Of a stretch of 64,000 bases of DNA, positions 18,554 to 27,398 are shown piece by piece. The position numbers were made by a program, and so were the translations under genes. The notes under the pieces were generated by a model. It was not told the DNA's origin. It saw nothing but the letters and a program-made list of their open reading frames with translations, and did not search any database. The stretch spans positions 45,066 to 109,065 of the forward strand of contig NZ_FRBI01000027.1 in NCBI RefSeq assembly GCF_900142575.1, in the 5' to 3' direction. Numbering within the stretch: position 1 is the first letter of the stretch; each line of letters starts with the position of its first letter. The stretch comes from Actinacidiphila paucisporea (lineage in GTDB: Bacteria; Actinomycetota; Actinomycetes; Streptomycetales; Streptomycetaceae).

Positions 18554-19242
18554 TGCCTGCCACCCCCTCACCCACCGACGGCATGTCCGGCATGCGCCGA
18601 CGGATGCTGCTGGGCACCGCGGTCCTGGTGGTGCTCGTCGCGCTCGCCGGACTTGCCGCCTACCTCACCCGCGACAGCCGCTCCCCCACTAGGCCGACGA
18701 TCCGGCAGACGGCTTCGGCCTCCCCCACACCCGGCTCCTCCACGGCAGCGACCACGCCACCACCGCACGGTGTGAAGAGCGCGCTGCCCGTGCCGCCGGA
18801 CACGCACGACCCGATCGTCTTCGGGAAGGCGGCAGCCGTTGCCCTGTGGTCCTACGACGCCCGCGCGTACTCCCAGCCCGAGCTGCTGTCCGCTCTGCAC
18901 CGGTGGCTGACCACGGAGACGAAGTACGCCGACCGCCCCTCGGTCGACGCCCTCGTGCCCTCGCCGGTGCTGTGGGAGCGGATGGCCGACAACGCCCAGT
19001 TCGCCACCGCTACCGCTGCCGAGGCGCACTTCCCTGCCTCCTTCACCCAGGCCCTGCAGGCAGACCCCGGCGCGATCACCGCCGCTTACGTCTACGCCGT
19101 CACGGTCACCGGCCAGCAGTCCATCGCCTGGACCGGCTCACCCCTCGGCGGCGCCGAGGCCCGCGCGATCACCCTCGCCGTCCAGTGCCGCCCCTCCGCC
19201 CCCTGCTCGCTCGCCGGCGTCCTGCCCAACATCGCCCCCTGA
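18553..19242 (+). CDS. Single-pass membrane protein, probable VirB8-like conjugation component
   Basis: The product has 229 residues: a short cytoplasmic start, one transmembrane helix (LLGTAVLVVLVALAGLAAYL, about 18-37), a Ser/Thr/Pro linker, then an extracytoplasmic domain with two Trp-containing helices (WSYDARAYSQPELLSALHRW) and a strand-rich end (TAAYVYAVTVTG). This single-helix plus NTF2-like layout fits VirB8/TcpC channel proteins. It lies between the pilin-like and VirB6-like genes, where VirB8 is expected. The assignment is by architecture and context, not by a diagnostic motif. Confidence 0.6.
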   Translation: MPATPSPTDGMSGMRRRMLLGTAVLVVLVALAGLAAYLTRDSRSPTRPTIRQTASASPTPGSSTAATTPPPHGVKSALPVPPDTHDPIVFGKAAAVALWSYDARAYSQPELLSALHRWLTTETKYADRPSVDALVPSPVLWERMADNAQFATATAAEAHFPASFTQALQADPGAITAAYVYAVTVTGQQSIAWTGSPLGGAEARAITLAVQCRPSAPCSLAGVLPNIAP

Positions 19243-19270
19243 CCACCCGCTCCTGAAAGGAGGTTCCGTC

Positions 19271-20557
19271 ATGGGAGCCTGCGACATTCCCCTGGTATCC
19301 ACGGTGTGCGACACCGTCGGCGGTATCGCCTCCGGTGCCGGCAGCGCCATCACCGACAGCATCGGGTCATGGCTGGCCAAGTCAGCTGGCGACCTGGCGG
19401 CAAGTGCCGCGGACCTCGCCGCCCGCGCGGTCAACGAGACCACCGCCATCGACCTGAACGCCCCCTGGTTCCGCGACAACTACGAGCTGCTCCTTCCGAT
19501 CGGCCTGGCCCTCACAGTCGGCACGTTCTGCCTGCAGCTGATGTTCGCCGCTTGGCGACGCGACGAACGCGCCCTGGCCCAAGCCGCCATCGGCACCATG
19601 GTCGGCGTCCTGTTCTCCTTCTGCGCCGTCGCCTTCACCTCGGTCGCCATCACGGTGGTGGACGCCCTGTCCGACGGCCTCTTCCAGGCCGCAAACACCT
19701 CCATCGACGATGCAATACGTCGTGTGGTCGAAGTCAACGAGCTGGGGGCGATGTTCGGCCTGGGCTGGGGCGTTCCCGCACTGGTCGCGCTCGGCATGGC
19801 GATCGGGGCGTTCATGTACTGGGGCGTCATGGTCGCCCGCAAAGTCGGCGTGCTCATCCTGGTCGCCCTCGCGATCTTCGCCGGATCCGGCGGCGGCTGG
19901 GAAGTCGCCAAGCGCTGGCGCAGGGGCTGGATCGAAGCCACCGCCACCCTCGTGGTCTCCAAACTCCTGATGACCGTTGTGTTCCTGATCGGGGTATCCG
20001 CGATGGGCAAGTCAGACCCTGCCGACGGTCTCGGCGCACTGTCGGATGCGATGGCCGGCCTCGTCGTCATGATCCTGGTTTTGCTCTGCCCTTATGCGAC
20101 GTACAAGTTCGTGCACTGGGCGTCCGACGGCGGCGGCCACGACGACCTGCACCGCTCGGGCATCGCCGGCATGGCGGTCGCCGCCGGTGCGGCCAAGACC
20201 GCGGGCACCCTCGCCATGCAGGCCGGCACCGGAGCACCCGCACCGCAGGGGCCGAGCCAGGTGCCCGGTGCCGGCGCCGACGGCGTCGCCTCGGGCATCA
20301 ACCCCGCCGGGGCGCACCTGAGCAAGGAAGGCATCGACGGCACCCCGGCGCCGAGGACCACCTTCCGCTACGGCGAGGACGACAACGCCCCCGGTGACAA
20401 GGGCCGCGCCCTCATCCGACGCCCCGGCATCCCACCGCTGATCAACCGTCCTGCCTCCGGTGACACAGGCGGCTCCGAGGCTGACACCTCCGGCGCAGCA
20501 GTTCCGCCTGCCAACGGCTCCGGCCCAGGAGCGATGGGGCCGTCCGCCGAATCCTGA
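19271..20557 (+). CDS. TrbL/VirB6-like polytopic channel protein
   Basis: The product has 428 residues. After a soluble start there are about six hydrophobic segments between residues 75 and 280 (for example LLPIGLALTVGTFCLQLMFA and VGVLILVALAIFAGSGGGW), followed by a long polar Pro/Gly-rich cytoplasmic tail from about 300. This is the TrbL/VirB6 layout: the inner-membrane pore subunit of the conjugation machine. The start is secure, because GAAAGGAGG lies at optimal spacing before the ATG. It lies in the same operon as the other transfer genes. Confidence 0.8.
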   Translation: MGACDIPLVSTVCDTVGGIASGAGSAITDSIGSWLAKSAGDLAASAADLAARAVNETTAIDLNAPWFRDNYELLLPIGLALTVGTFCLQLMFAAWRRDERALAQAAIGTMVGVLFSFCAVAFTSVAITVVDALSDGLFQAANTSIDDAIRRVVEVNELGAMFGLGWGVPALVALGMAIGAFMYWGVMVARKVGVLILVALAIFAGSGGGWEVAKRWRRGWIEATATLVVSKLLMTVVFLIGVSAMGKSDPADGLGALSDAMAGLVVMILVLLCPYATYKFVHWASDGGGHDDLHRSGIAGMAVAAGAAKTAGTLAMQAGTGAPAPQGPSQVPGAGADGVASGINPAGAHLSKEGIDGTPAPRTTFRYGEDDNAPGDKGRALIRRPGIPPLINRPASGDTGGSEADTSGAAVPPANGSGPGAMGPSAES

Positions 20558-20690
20558 CCGGCCATCCGTTCGGGGGCGGGCAGCAATCCCCGGTGCGCTG
20601 TCCGCCCCCTCCCTCCCGCACCCCGCTCATGAGTCCGGCCACGATCCCACCCCGCGTCCCTCCCTGCCGCTTCTACTCTCTGGAACCGCT

Positions 20691-22163
20691 ATGACTGACA
20701 ACCGCGCCGCCGAAGGCGCCCTGGCCACCGTGAAGTTCCCGCACCGCAGCCGCCGGGGCATTCTGCTGGGCCTGACCGCTCCGCAACTGATCGTGGTCAC
20801 CCTCACCGGGCTGCTGCTTCTGGCCGTCATCCTCACCCGGGGCGTGGTCGGCGCACTGGAACTCATCCCGCTGTGGGCCGCTGTCCTGCTGCTGGTCTTC
20901 GTCCGCTCCCAGGGGCGGAGCCTGGCCGATTGGACACCGATCGTTGTCCGCTACGCCCTGCGCCGCACCCAGGGCCAGCTCCTCTGGCTGGCCCGCCCGT
21001 CGCGCCGCCCGGTCCGCGAGGGGCTGCTGCACCTGCCCGGCACCGCCGCCTCGCTGCGGGTGGTCACCGCGCCCGACGGCCGGTACGGCGCCGTCCACCA
21101 CCCGGGCACCGGCACCCTGACCGCGGTGGTCAAGGTGAGCAGCCGCGCCTACGCCCTGCTCGACCCCGGAACCCAGAACGCCAACGTGGCCGGGTGGGGG
21201 AGGGCGCTGGCGGCGCTTGCCCGCACGGGTCAGGTGGCCCGGATCCAGGTGGTCGAGCGCACCGTCCCCGACTCCGGTGACGCGCTGCGCCGGTACTGGG
21301 AGGAGCACGGCAACCCCAACGCCCCGCTCGCAGGGCAGGTCTACAGCGAACTCATCGCCTCGGCGGGTCCAGCTGCCGCGCCGCACGAGGCGTACGTCGC
21401 GGTGTCGCTGGACGTCAAGGCAGCGCGGCGGCTGATCAATCAGGCCGGCGGCGGCCTGACCGGCGCCTTCTCCGTGCTCGCCCAACTCACCTCCACCTTC
21501 GACCAGGCCGCCCGTACCGCCGGGCTGAATCCCTCCGGCTGGCTCACGGCCATGGAGATCGCGGCAGTGGTGCGGACCGCCTACGACCCGAAGGCCCTGG
21601 CTGCGCTGGACCGCTGGTCGGACTCCGGCCGCCCGGCAGCCGACCCGGCTGCTGCCGGCCCGGTCGTGGTGGTGGAGTCCGCCGACCACATCGCCACCGA
21701 CACGGCCTTCCACACCACCTACTGGATCGAGAACTGGCCCCGCATCGAGACCAGCGCGGGCTTTCTACACCAGCTCCTGTTCACCGCCGGGGTGCGCCGC
21801 ACCCTGTCGCTGTCGTACGAGCCGAAGGGCCTGGACGCCGCGCTGCGCGACGTCCAGCGCAAGAAAGCCTCCGTGATCGCGGACGCTGCCGAACGGTCCC
21901 GTCGCGGTCAGGTCGACTCCGAAGCCGACTCGATCGAATACGCCGACATCAAGTCCCGTGAGCGCCAGCTTATCGCCGGGCACGCCGATGTCGCCCTGAC
22001 CGGACTGCTGACCGTCAGCGCGGACACCGAGGACGAACTTCGGGCGGCGTGCGCGGTCGTGGAGACCGCGGCGGTCGGTGCGCAGCTCGATCTGCGGGCC
22101 TTGCGCTGGCAGCAGGCCGAGGCGTTCACCGCCGCCGCCCTGCCGCTCGCGCTTGCCGCCTGA
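20691..22163 (+). CDS. SCO6880-family conjugation protein (PrgI/VirB3-like membrane start, VirB4-like partner)
   Basis: The product has 490 residues. Two adjacent transmembrane helices near the N-terminus (LIVVTLTGLLLLAVIL and ELIPLWAAVLLLVFV) precede a large cytoplasmic domain with conserved segments such as SYEPKGLDAALRDVQRKKAS and an acidic helix. The pattern matches the SCO6880 family found beside VirB4-type ATPases in Streptomyces conjugation operons; I recall these as fusions of a PrgI/VirB3-like part to a VirB4 N-terminal-like domain lacking the P-loop. No Walker motif is present here. The P-loop ATPase is supplied two genes downstream, consistent with a split VirB4. The ATG at 20691 is preceded by TCTGGAAC. 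Confidence 0.8.
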   Translation: MTDNRAAEGALATVKFPHRSRRGILLGLTAPQLIVVTLTGLLLLAVILTRGVVGALELIPLWAAVLLLVFVRSQGRSLADWTPIVVRYALRRTQGQLLWLARPSRRPVREGLLHLPGTAASLRVVTAPDGRYGAVHHPGTGTLTAVVKVSSRAYALLDPGTQNANVAGWGRALAALARTGQVARIQVVERTVPDSGDALRRYWEEHGNPNAPLAGQVYSELIASAGPAAAPHEAYVAVSLDVKAARRLINQAGGGLTGAFSVLAQLTSTFDQAARTAGLNPSGWLTAMEIAAVVRTAYDPKALAALDRWSDSGRPAADPAAAGPVVVVESADHIATDTAFHTTYWIENWPRIETSAGFLHQLLFTAGVRRTLSLSYEPKGLDAALRDVQRKKASVIADAAERSRRGQVDSEADSIEYADIKSRERQLIAGHADVALTGLLTVSADTEDELRAACAVVETAAVGAQLDLRALRWQQAEAFTAAALPLALAA

Positions 22164-22198
22164 TGCCGGCCCCACCCCTTCCCGCTGAAAGAGCACCC

Positions 22199-22654
22199 AT
22201 GTCCCGCACCGCCAGCACGCCGACCGCGCAGGACTTCGTGCCCTTCGCCACCGCCGCCCTCGACTTCCACCGCGCCCTGAACATCCCCGCCGGCCCTCTC
22301 GTCACCTCCCGGGCGGAACTGGATTCGCTGCACGAGCACCTGGTCGCCGTGTTCGAGCTGCTCGACGCACACGCTGTGCGCACCGGCTCACTCGTGCCGA
22401 TCGAGGGCGACTGCCTGAGTGCCGCGCGCACTCGAATCTGGCAGGCCGCCGACCACCTTCACGCCGCCTACCACTCCGCGCCCCGGCCGGACTCCGGGGA
22501 AGTTCCCGACCGCGAGGCGTGCCGTGCCGGGCTCCCTGAGGGCGCACCCGAGCTGACCATCTGCCGCCGCCACCAGGTCGCTGCCCGGCTGGTACGCCGC
22601 CGCAGCACCCCGGCTGACCTGCACGGGCCGTTCACCGGCCTCGTCCGCCACTGA
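22199..22654 (+). CDS. Hypothetical protein of the conjugation operon
   Basis: The product has 151 residues, soluble and helical (starting MSRTASTPTAQDFVPFATAA), with no recognised motif. It sits between the SCO6880-type and VirB4-type genes, so it is likely an accessory of the transfer ATPase. The ATG at 22199 is preferred because GAAAGAG lies 7 bases before it. An in-frame ATG at 22163, overlapping the previous stop, would add 12 residues. Confidence 0.65.
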   Translation: MSRTASTPTAQDFVPFATAALDFHRALNIPAGPLVTSRAELDSLHEHLVAVFELLDAHAVRTGSLVPIEGDCLSAARTRIWQAADHLHAAYHSAPRPDSGEVPDREACRAGLPEGAPELTICRRHQVAARLVRRRSTPADLHGPFTGLVRH

Positions 22655-22682
22655 CCCCATCGGTTCGTCTGGAGAAACGCTC

Positions 22683-24185
22683 ATGCCCCGCACCCGCGCC
22701 AGCGCCACGACCCTGTTCGTTCCCCGCAAAGCAACCCGCGCCCAGCAGCGCGCTGCCCGCGCCGGATTCGCCGAAGCCCGCCGCCAGGCCCGCCGCGCCC
22801 AAACCCCGCCCAAGCGGGAGGGAGAGGAGGGCCTCGACCCGGAGCTGCGGCCGACCTACCAGCCCCCGGGGCGCCCCGGTCCGGCCTCCGCCCGCGGCGG
22901 GAAGCTCCGCTTGCCCGCCCACCGCATGACGACCGCCACCGTCTCCGGGGCCTACCCCTTCCTCGCCGAAGGCGGCCTCGGTGCCGAGGGGATCTTCATC
23001 GGCCGGGACGTCCATGCCGAGGCGGCGTTCTGCTACGACCCTTTCTCGCTGTACTCCAGCGGTAGGATCGAGGGCTTCACCAACCCGAACGTCGTGTTGG
23101 CCGGGATTATCGGCATGGGCAAGTCCGCGCTGGCCAAGTCCATTGCCACCCGGGCTGTGGCCCACGGATACAAGGTGTACGTCCCCTGTGACCCGAAGGG
23201 CGAATGGACCGGCGTCGCCGAGGCGTTGGGCGGCTACACCATCGCCCTCGGCCCCGGCCTGCCCGGCCGGCTGAACCCCCTGGACGCACCCGCCAAACCC
23301 GAGGCGGTCAGCGAGACCGACTGGGCCACCGAGACCCGCAAACGCCGACTGCTCCTGCTGGCGGGCCTGGCCCGCACCGTCCTGGCACGCGACCTGCTGC
23401 CAATGGAGCACACCGCGCTCGACCTCGCCCTCGACGTGGTCGTGGCCCAGGCCGAGGCGTCCGGCACCGTGCCGCTGCTCGGCGAGATCGCCCACGTCCT
23501 CGGCTCACCCGCACGCCTCGACCACGCGCTCGGCGACCACGCCGGACACATGGGCACCGCAGCTCAGGACCTCGCCCACGCCCTGCGCCGCCTCGTCCAC
23601 GGAGACCTCAGCGGCATGTTCGACGCGCCGTCGACCGTGGCCTTCGACCCTGCGGCGCCGATGCTGTCCATCGACCTGTCCCGCCTCGGCGGCTCCGGCG
23701 ACGACACCGCCCTGGTCCTCGCCATGACCTGCGCGTCGGCGTGGATGGAAGCCGCCCTCGCCGACCCCGACGGCGGCAGGCGCTGGGTCATCTACGACGA
23801 AGCCTGGCGCGTGATGCGGCACGTCGGCCTGCTGGAGCGCATGCAGTCGCAGTGGAAACTCTCCCGCGGTCTGGGCATCGCCAACCTGATGGTCATCCAC
23901 CGCCTCAGCGACCTGCTGTCCGCGGGCGACGCCGGCTCACGCGGCCGGGTGCTCGCCGAGGGCCTGCTCGCCGACTGCTCCACCCGCATCATCTACCGCC
24001 AGGAACCCGACCAGCTCACCGCCGCAGCCAGCCTGCTCGGCCTGACCGGCGTCGAAACCCAGGCCGTCTCCGCCCTGACCAAGGGCCGGGGCCTGTGGAA
24101 AGTCGCAGGCCGGAGCTTCATTACCCAGCACCTGCTCCACCCAGCAGAGCGGCAGTTGTTCGACACCGACGCCCGGATGCGCTGA
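22683..24185 (+). CDS. VirB4-type conjugation ATPase
   Basis: The product has 500 residues. It has Walker A GIIGMGKSALAKS (about 141-153) and Walker B RWVIYDEAWR (about 366-375), with the DEAW and downstream MVIHRLSDLLSAG helices typical of the VirB4/TraC C-terminal motor domain. A basic Ala/Arg-rich N-terminal stretch of about 40 residues precedes it. It would power assembly of, or substrate transfer through, the channel, working with the SCO6880-type protein that carries the N-terminal half of a normal VirB4. It is the last gene of this operon; a convergent minus-strand gene follows 71 bp later without an obvious hairpin between. Confidence 0.85.
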   Translation: MPRTRASATTLFVPRKATRAQQRAARAGFAEARRQARRAQTPPKREGEEGLDPELRPTYQPPGRPGPASARGGKLRLPAHRMTTATVSGAYPFLAEGGLGAEGIFIGRDVHAEAAFCYDPFSLYSSGRIEGFTNPNVVLAGIIGMGKSALAKSIATRAVAHGYKVYVPCDPKGEWTGVAEALGGYTIALGPGLPGRLNPLDAPAKPEAVSETDWATETRKRRLLLLAGLARTVLARDLLPMEHTALDLALDVVVAQAEASGTVPLLGEIAHVLGSPARLDHALGDHAGHMGTAAQDLAHALRRLVHGDLSGMFDAPSTVAFDPAAPMLSIDLSRLGGSGDDTALVLAMTCASAWMEAALADPDGGRRWVIYDEAWRVMRHVGLLERMQSQWKLSRGLGIANLMVIHRLSDLLSAGDAGSRGRVLAEGLLADCSTRIIYRQEPDQLTAAASLLGLTGVETQAVSALTKGRGLWKVAGRSFITQHLLHPAERQLFDTDARMR

Positions 24186-24256
24186 ATCCCACGTGAGTTC
24201 ACTCCAACTGAAGCATTGTCACTGCCGCTTCGTCCTTTTGAGGTGCGTCGATGAGT

Positions 24257-24583
24257 CTATGTGGAGTCGTGGGTTCGGGGACCTTGGCCCTCAGGGCCGA
24301 GCTCGGCGTCAAGGCGGATGGCCCAATCGGCATCTGCGAGTTCTCCCGCGACAAGGACGTCGCGCCAGTCCAGCTTCGCGAGCTCGACGGCCTGGCGGAA
24401 TTTTGTGATGTCGCCCCGGGCGAACAGGACGATCGCGGCGCGGATGCGCTCGCTGCGCAATTCCTCGTTGGCGTAGCCAGCAGCGTCCGGGAGTGCGTTG
24501 AGGATGCGCAGGATCTCCGGCGCGGAGCCGGGTTCGGGAAAGTCGCGTCGGATGCGCCGTTCGAGTCTTGTGCTGCCTGTCAT
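24257..24583 (-). CDS. Small hypothetical protein
   Basis: The product has 108 residues, acidic and helical (for example LRILNALPDAAGYANEELRS and WRDVLVAGELADADW). Proteins of this kind are common in Streptomyces accessory DNA as I recall, without known function. It is the terminal gene of the minus-strand recombinase block and lies 48 bp from the recombinase-like gene, possibly in the same transcript. No membrane segment is seen. Confidence 0.6.
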   Translation of the reverse strand: MTGSTRLERRIRRDFPEPGSAPEILRILNALPDAAGYANEELRSERIRAAIVLFARGDITKFRQAVELAKLDWRDVLVAGELADADWAIRLDAELGPEGQGPRTHDST

Positions 24584-24631
24584 GTGCCCGCCCTCACGAG
24601 GTATCCGTTCCTGCTGTCCGCCGGCGTCAAT

Positions 24632-26338
24632 CTACCGGGTGGGGAGGGGGCGTTCGGGGGCTGTGGTGTAGCGCAGGGCGGCGTCGATGCCGAGGCCGAA
24701 GAAGTCGCAGAGCCGGCGGACGTCTCCGCCGGTGGCGTGGATCTCCTGGAGGATCCGGTCGTCGCGGAGGGCCCGGGGTGTGACGTCCAGGGTCGTCCAG
24801 GGGAACTGTGTGCCGACGGGTCTGGTGCGCGGCGCGGTTTTCCGGCTGATGAACAGGTGCGGGTTGAGCGTGTTCGGCCAGGTCCGTGCGCGGTGGTCGA
24901 GATAGGCGGTCAGGCGGCTCTTGACGGGACCGGCGAGCGGGATGGTTCGGTGCGCGAGGGTGAGCTTGCCGTCGGTGATGTCGGTGAGGGTGAGGGCCTG
25001 GATCTGTGGGCCGGTCAGAGCGTGGAAGGCCACCAGGGCGACGGCCAGTGCGGACGCGGCGTCGGGCGAGTTGAGGCCGTCGCGGATCTTCTGGGTGTCC
25101 AGGGGCAGCGGGATAGTCGTGTTGGTCGGGGTGGGACTCATCGCGCGGGTCGGGTTGGTGAAGATGCGCTTGTTGGCCTTGAGCACGGTGAACAGCGAGC
25201 GCAGGCCCTGCTCGGCGAAGAGCCGCGTCGCGCCCCTGACAGGCAGGGCCTTGCGCACGTCGTGCGTGGTGATCTCGGCGAAGGACTCGTGCCCCTGGGC
25301 AGCCCATGCTTGCCAGATGGGGGCCATGCCGAGGATGTGCATGTGGATGGTCTGCACGTGTCGGGGCCGTCGCCTGGGGACCTGGTCACTGCCTTGGAGC
25401 ATGGTGTCGAACCAGAGCTGCAGCTGATCGGCCATACCGGTGGGCAGGCCGGCCGTGTGCCGGGCGAAGTACCGCTCGACCGCCAGGATGCGGTCGTCTT
25501 CCAGGACTCCGGCGGCGTCGAGGATCTCCAGGGTCGACACCACGGTGGCGCCGTAGCGGGCGCTGGCCAGGACATCACTGGCACGGATCTTCGCACCGGG
25601 GGTCTCCTGGAGCACCTCCAGGAGCTTGATGGTGTGGGCGACGCCGTTGATCAGGCGCTTGCTCCAGCTGTGCCGGGCGGAATGCTCGCGCAGGGCCTGG
25701 TTGCAGTAGCGCAGCAGTGGCGAGTCCTGGGTCAGCGCCCGTTTCTTCACCGCTCCCTGGTGGGGCGGCATGCGGAACAGCAAGAGCTGGCGCCAGCCGA
25801 CGATGGTCAGCGCAGGCGCGGGCGTCTGGAGCCGGCGTTGCTGTCGCTCCTTGGCTATGCGCCGGCGTTTGGCGCCTGTCACGTCGTACTGGTTGTTGGC
25901 CAGGTAGAGCTGCTGCCCGTGGCGGTTGGCCTGGCCGAGGTCGACAGCGCGGCCGATCTCCTGGACGCGGCGAGCGTTTTCCCAGCACAGGCGGCACGCC
26001 CCCTCGCCGTTGATCGCGCTGGTGCGGTCGCAGTAGAGGCATCCGCCCACGGGGTAGTGCTGACGCCACCAGCGGCAGGTCCAGCACAGCCAGCTGTTGC
26101 CCCGGTAGACGCCGAAGGCCAGGCATCCGACGCACGAGCCCGGATACAACGGCGCCCCGGGATGACACCGCTCGCACAGGCCCTGGCTGAAGTAGGCCGG
26201 CGATCCGCAGGCCCGGCACGGCGGGGCGTCGAACGGCCCCCCGGGCAGGCACGCATAGCACAGGTCGACGCGCGGTTTGGTCCAGGCCACGCGGTTGACC
26301 TGGCACGCAGCGCACTTGGACGGAGGAGGGGTGCTCAT
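24632..26338 (-). CDS. Zinc-ribbon protein with degenerate tyrosine-recombinase domain
   Basis: The product has 568 residues. The first 140 contain at least seven CxxC or CxxxC pairs (CAACQVNRVAW, CRACGSPAYFSQGLCERC, CVGCLAFG, CLYCDR, CRLC), indicating several zinc ribbons for DNA binding. The C-terminal 200 residues follow the tyrosine-recombinase fold, but the catalytic Arg box reads FHALTGPQIQALTL without Arg, and the His-x-x-Arg box reads TPRALRDD. A Tyr is retained in LRYTTAPE. It is therefore probably not active alone and may be a structural or accessory subunit. Its ATG overlaps the stop of the XRE regulator (ATGA at 26335-26338), so the two are translationally coupled. The same pairing recurs at 27399-30169. 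Confidence 0.75.
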   Translation of the reverse strand: MSTPPPSKCAACQVNRVAWTKPRVDLCYACLPGGPFDAPPCRACGSPAYFSQGLCERCHPGAPLYPGSCVGCLAFGVYRGNSWLCWTCRWWRQHYPVGGCLYCDRTSAINGEGACRLCWENARRVQEIGRAVDLGQANRHGQQLYLANNQYDVTGAKRRRIAKERQQRRLQTPAPALTIVGWRQLLLFRMPPHQGAVKKRALTQDSPLLRYCNQALREHSARHSWSKRLINGVAHTIKLLEVLQETPGAKIRASDVLASARYGATVVSTLEILDAAGVLEDDRILAVERYFARHTAGLPTGMADQLQLWFDTMLQGSDQVPRRRPRHVQTIHMHILGMAPIWQAWAAQGHESFAEITTHDVRKALPVRGATRLFAEQGLRSLFTVLKANKRIFTNPTRAMSPTPTNTTIPLPLDTQKIRDGLNSPDAASALAVALVAFHALTGPQIQALTLTDITDGKLTLAHRTIPLAGPVKSRLTAYLDHRARTWPNTLNPHLFISRKTAPRTRPVGTQFPWTTLDVTPRALRDDRILQEIHATGGDVRRLCDFFGLGIDAALRYTTAPERPLPTR

Positions 26339-26655
26339 AGCGGGGGCGCTGAACGGTTGGGCCCGAAGCGGGGAGCGACGGGTGCGATCGAGTGCGCCGT
26401 CGCGGCCTGCTGCTCAGTCGGTCGTTTCGCCGCCACCTTGTCCGGTTCGCGGATCAGCAGCGCGGAGGGGTCACAGTCCAAGATGGCGCAGATCACGTCC
26501 AGTTCGTCGAGGCGGACGACGTTGGGGGTGCCGGTCCACAGCTGGGACATCTTGCCCGCGCTGATCTCCACGCCTGCTTCGGCGAGCAGTCGCCGCATCT
26601 CGGTCGACTTCCAGATGCCGCGCTCGGCCGCCTTCATCCGCAGGTTCCACTGCAT
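26335..26655 (-). CDS. XRE-like helix-turn-helix regulator paired with a recombinase
   Basis: The product has 106 residues. The helix-turn-helix spans about residues 5-70 (MQWNLRMKAAERG, then EMRRLLAEAGVEISAGKMSQ and LDELDVICAILDCDPSALL), the compact HTH_26/XRE form. A positively charged Pro-rich tail follows. The start at 26655 is set by GAGGAGG nine bases upstream. It is coupled by ATGA overlap to the zinc-ribbon recombinase-like gene and probably controls it or guides it to DNA. Confidence 0.8.
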   Translation of the reverse strand: MQWNLRMKAAERGIWKSTEMRRLLAEAGVEISAGKMSQLWTGTPNVVRLDELDVICAILDCDPSALLIREPDKVAAKRPTEQQAATAHSIAPVAPRFGPNRSAPPL

Positions 26656-26776
26656 GTCGTCATTCCTCCTCGAAGCGGGCTTCCAGCCGCCGGTTGGCAT
26701 GCGTCCAGGCACGCTCGATGTGATCGCTGCGGACGTGTAATGGTGACGTCGGGTATTGAAACTCCCGGAATGCCCT

Positions 26777-27397
26777 TCAATTCGATCCGTTGAGAAGCGG
26801 CGATAGAGCCTCGTGTAGATCTTCGAGCTGGCGGTAGTGGAGGGCGGTCATCCCGGCTTCGCGGGCCGCTGTGACATTGGCTTCGGTGTCGTCGATGAAC
26901 AAGCAGCGGTCGATCGCCGCGTCGAGACGCTCGGCAGCGGTGCGGTAGACACGAAGATCGGGTTTCGCGACGCCGATGCGCGCGGTGTTCACGACGGCAT
27001 CGGCGAGGTCGGCGAGTCCTTGGCGTTCCAGGTCCCACTCCAACCGGGTGGTTGCGTTGGAGACCAGGGCGACGGACGCGACCTCGCGTACTTTCTCGAG
27101 CAGCGCGACGACTTCTTGATCGACGATGGGCTGGAGGGCGGACCAGGCCCCCACCGACGCATCCGCTCGTTCCTTTGATCCGTGGTGGGCGGCGAGGTCG
27201 GCGGCGACCAGCGTTCGCCACTGCTCGTCGGTGATCTGCCCGGTGATGGCCGGGTGCAGGCGGGCTGGTGCAAACGCTGCGGCTGCGAGTGCGCCGATGG
27301 GAAGTCCGTGTTCTTGCTCCAGCTCGTCCGCGGCCGGCCAATGGCGAATCACGCCGTCGATGTCGCAGAGCACGGCGTCGTAGGGCAGAAGAGGCAT
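26777..27397 (-). CDS. HAD-superfamily hydrolase
   Basis: The product has 206 residues. Motif I is VLCDIDGVIRHW (nucleophile and acid Asp pair DxD), motif II is ALVSNATTR, motif III Lys lies in IGVAKPDLRVY and motif IV is CLFIDDTEANV. This is a complete HAD phosphatase active site with a helical cap between motifs I and II. The substrate is probably a small phosphorylated metabolite but cannot be named. Its ATG lies one base after the stop of the 807-residue recombinase-like gene, so it shares that operon. A metabolic phosphatase inside a recombinase block is odd and may be cargo. Confidence 0.85.
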   Translation of the reverse strand: MPLLPYDAVLCDIDGVIRHWPAADELEQEHGLPIGALAAAAFAPARLHPAITGQITDEQWRTLVAADLAAHHGSKERADASVGAWSALQPIVDQEVVALLEKVREVASVALVSNATTRLEWDLERQGLADLADAVVNTARIGVAKPDLRVYRTAAERLDAAIDRCLFIDDTEANVTAAREAGMTALHYRQLEDLHEALSPLLNGSN

Positions 27398-27398
27398 G

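Noticed and set aside
24251..26740. An 829-residue plus-strand open frame
   Set aside because: It lies antisense to the zinc-ribbon recombinase gene, which has clear CxxC motifs, a ribosome site and coupling; the plus frame is a GC-rich shadow.
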